Shown here piece after piece: positions 5,246-5,507 of a stretch of DNA of 5,507 nucleotides. The notes under the pieces are model-generated. The model worked only from the letters and a program-made list of their open reading frames with translations, made no database searches and had not been told where the DNA came from. Within the stretch, counting starts at the first letter, position 1. Each line of letters opens with the position of its first letter. A program made the translations under genes and the position numbers. Source of the DNA: Campylobacterota bacterium. GTDB lineage: Bacteria; Campylobacterota; Campylobacteria; Campylobacterales; Sulfurovaceae. The stretch covers positions 1 through 5,507 of the forward strand of contig DSAK01000035.1 in the NCBI GenBank assembly GCA_011372825.1. The letters run 5' to 3'.

Positions 5246-5507
5246 GTGTAATTAACCCGTCTTGATGAAAATGTCCACCCAAAAATGGTCGCTGTAGGGG
5301 TACAAGAAAAGACAGTACGAAGTATTACAGCAAGTGGTATCATCTAAATGAGCTAAGAGGCGTATGATGCAGCAGTAAATCATACTGCAAAAAGGTCCCG
5401 TCGTACAAACTGTTATTATGAGGACAAAACAAACAAGCAGTCTTATCCCAATGTGTCATCTGTTGACACTTTAGTGTATCTCAGCAGATATAGAAGAGTT
5501 ACCAAAC
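5246..5507 (+). pseudogene. moaC: moaC pseudogene (cyclic pyranopterin monophosphate synthase), 5' part
   Basis: Conceptual translation reproduces the N-terminal half of MoaC, which makes cyclic pyranopterin monophosphate in molybdenum cofactor synthesis. Seen: L-T-R-L-D-E-N then P-K-M-V (5252-5290), T-A-S-G-I-I (5327-5344), N-H-T-A-K (5378-5392), G-P-V-V-Q-T (5394-5411), K-Q-T-S-S-L-I-P-M-C-H (5427-5459), D-I-E-E-L-P (5487-5504). The frame is broken by TAA at 5249, 5345 and 5354, a frameshift near 5389-5393, a short apparent deletion after 5411 and another disruption with TAG at 5472. The likely original start is GTG 5246, with AAAGAGG 5 nt upstream. Several stops could come from CAA to TAA changes (inference). 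Divergent from the recombinase-like/ccoG operon; the 3' half lies beyond the window. A functional moaC copy elsewhere in the genome would be expected if molybdoenzymes are used. Confidence 0.85.

Noticed and set aside
5246..5507. Stop-codon recoding (TAA as Gln) in moaC
   Set aside because: TAA terminates other genes in the window normally, and the segment also carries frameshifts, so decay is the simpler explanation.
1..5507. CRISPR array, tRNA, rRNA or insertion sequence
   Set aside because: No regularly spaced repeats, cloverleaf-like sequence, rRNA-like stretches or transposase with terminal repeats were seen.

Overview
This AT-rich window is bacterial and most likely from a member of the Campylobacterota of the Sulfurimonas/Sulfurospirillum/Arcobacter kind. 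That is an inference from AT-rich codon use, a CcoG maturation protein of cbb3-type oxidase, a sulfide:quinone-oxidoreductase-like flavoprotein, and promoters that rely on the -10 box. The genus cannot be fixed from the sequence alone.

Layout from left to right. (1) The last 41 codons of a plus-strand gene that looks like the C-terminus of a phytase-like/esterase-like beta-propeller protein end at 127. (2) Converging on it is a minus-strand inositol-monophosphatase-family gene (114-899). The two ends overlap by 14 bp and share one hairpin. (3) Divergent from the phosphatase, across only 25 bp, is a plus-strand PqiA-domain membrane protein (925-1746). Neither divergent gene has a Shine-Dalgarno sequence, and -10-like boxes sit directly in front of both starts. 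(4) A second convergent junction, again with a hairpin over the stop codon, separates the PqiA-like gene from a minus-strand block read from right to left: a serine-recombinase-like HTH protein (4414-5088), ccoG (2981-4411) and an SQR-like flavoprotein (1751-2914). The first two are tightly coupled (2 nt gap), and a clear TTGACT-17-TATTAT promoter precedes the first. (5) Divergent from that promoter, on the plus strand, lies a decayed moaC (molybdenum cofactor biosynthesis) that runs off the right edge.

The minus-strand block makes biological sense as a respiratory unit: CcoG handles copper during cbb3 oxidase maturation, and the flavoprotein is of a type that usually feeds electrons to quinone. 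The first gene of the block is the most unusual element. It has a resolvase fold and a Hin-like helix-turn-helix, but the catalytic serine and the key arginines appear to be substituted, so it is probably a DNA-binding regulator and not a recombinase. Upstream of its promoter are two copies of a 9-bp direct repeat exactly 20 bp apart, a candidate operator. The SQR-like protein lacks the central redox cysteine expected of a true SQR, so its substrate is open.

All family assignments were made by eye from motifs; no database search was run.
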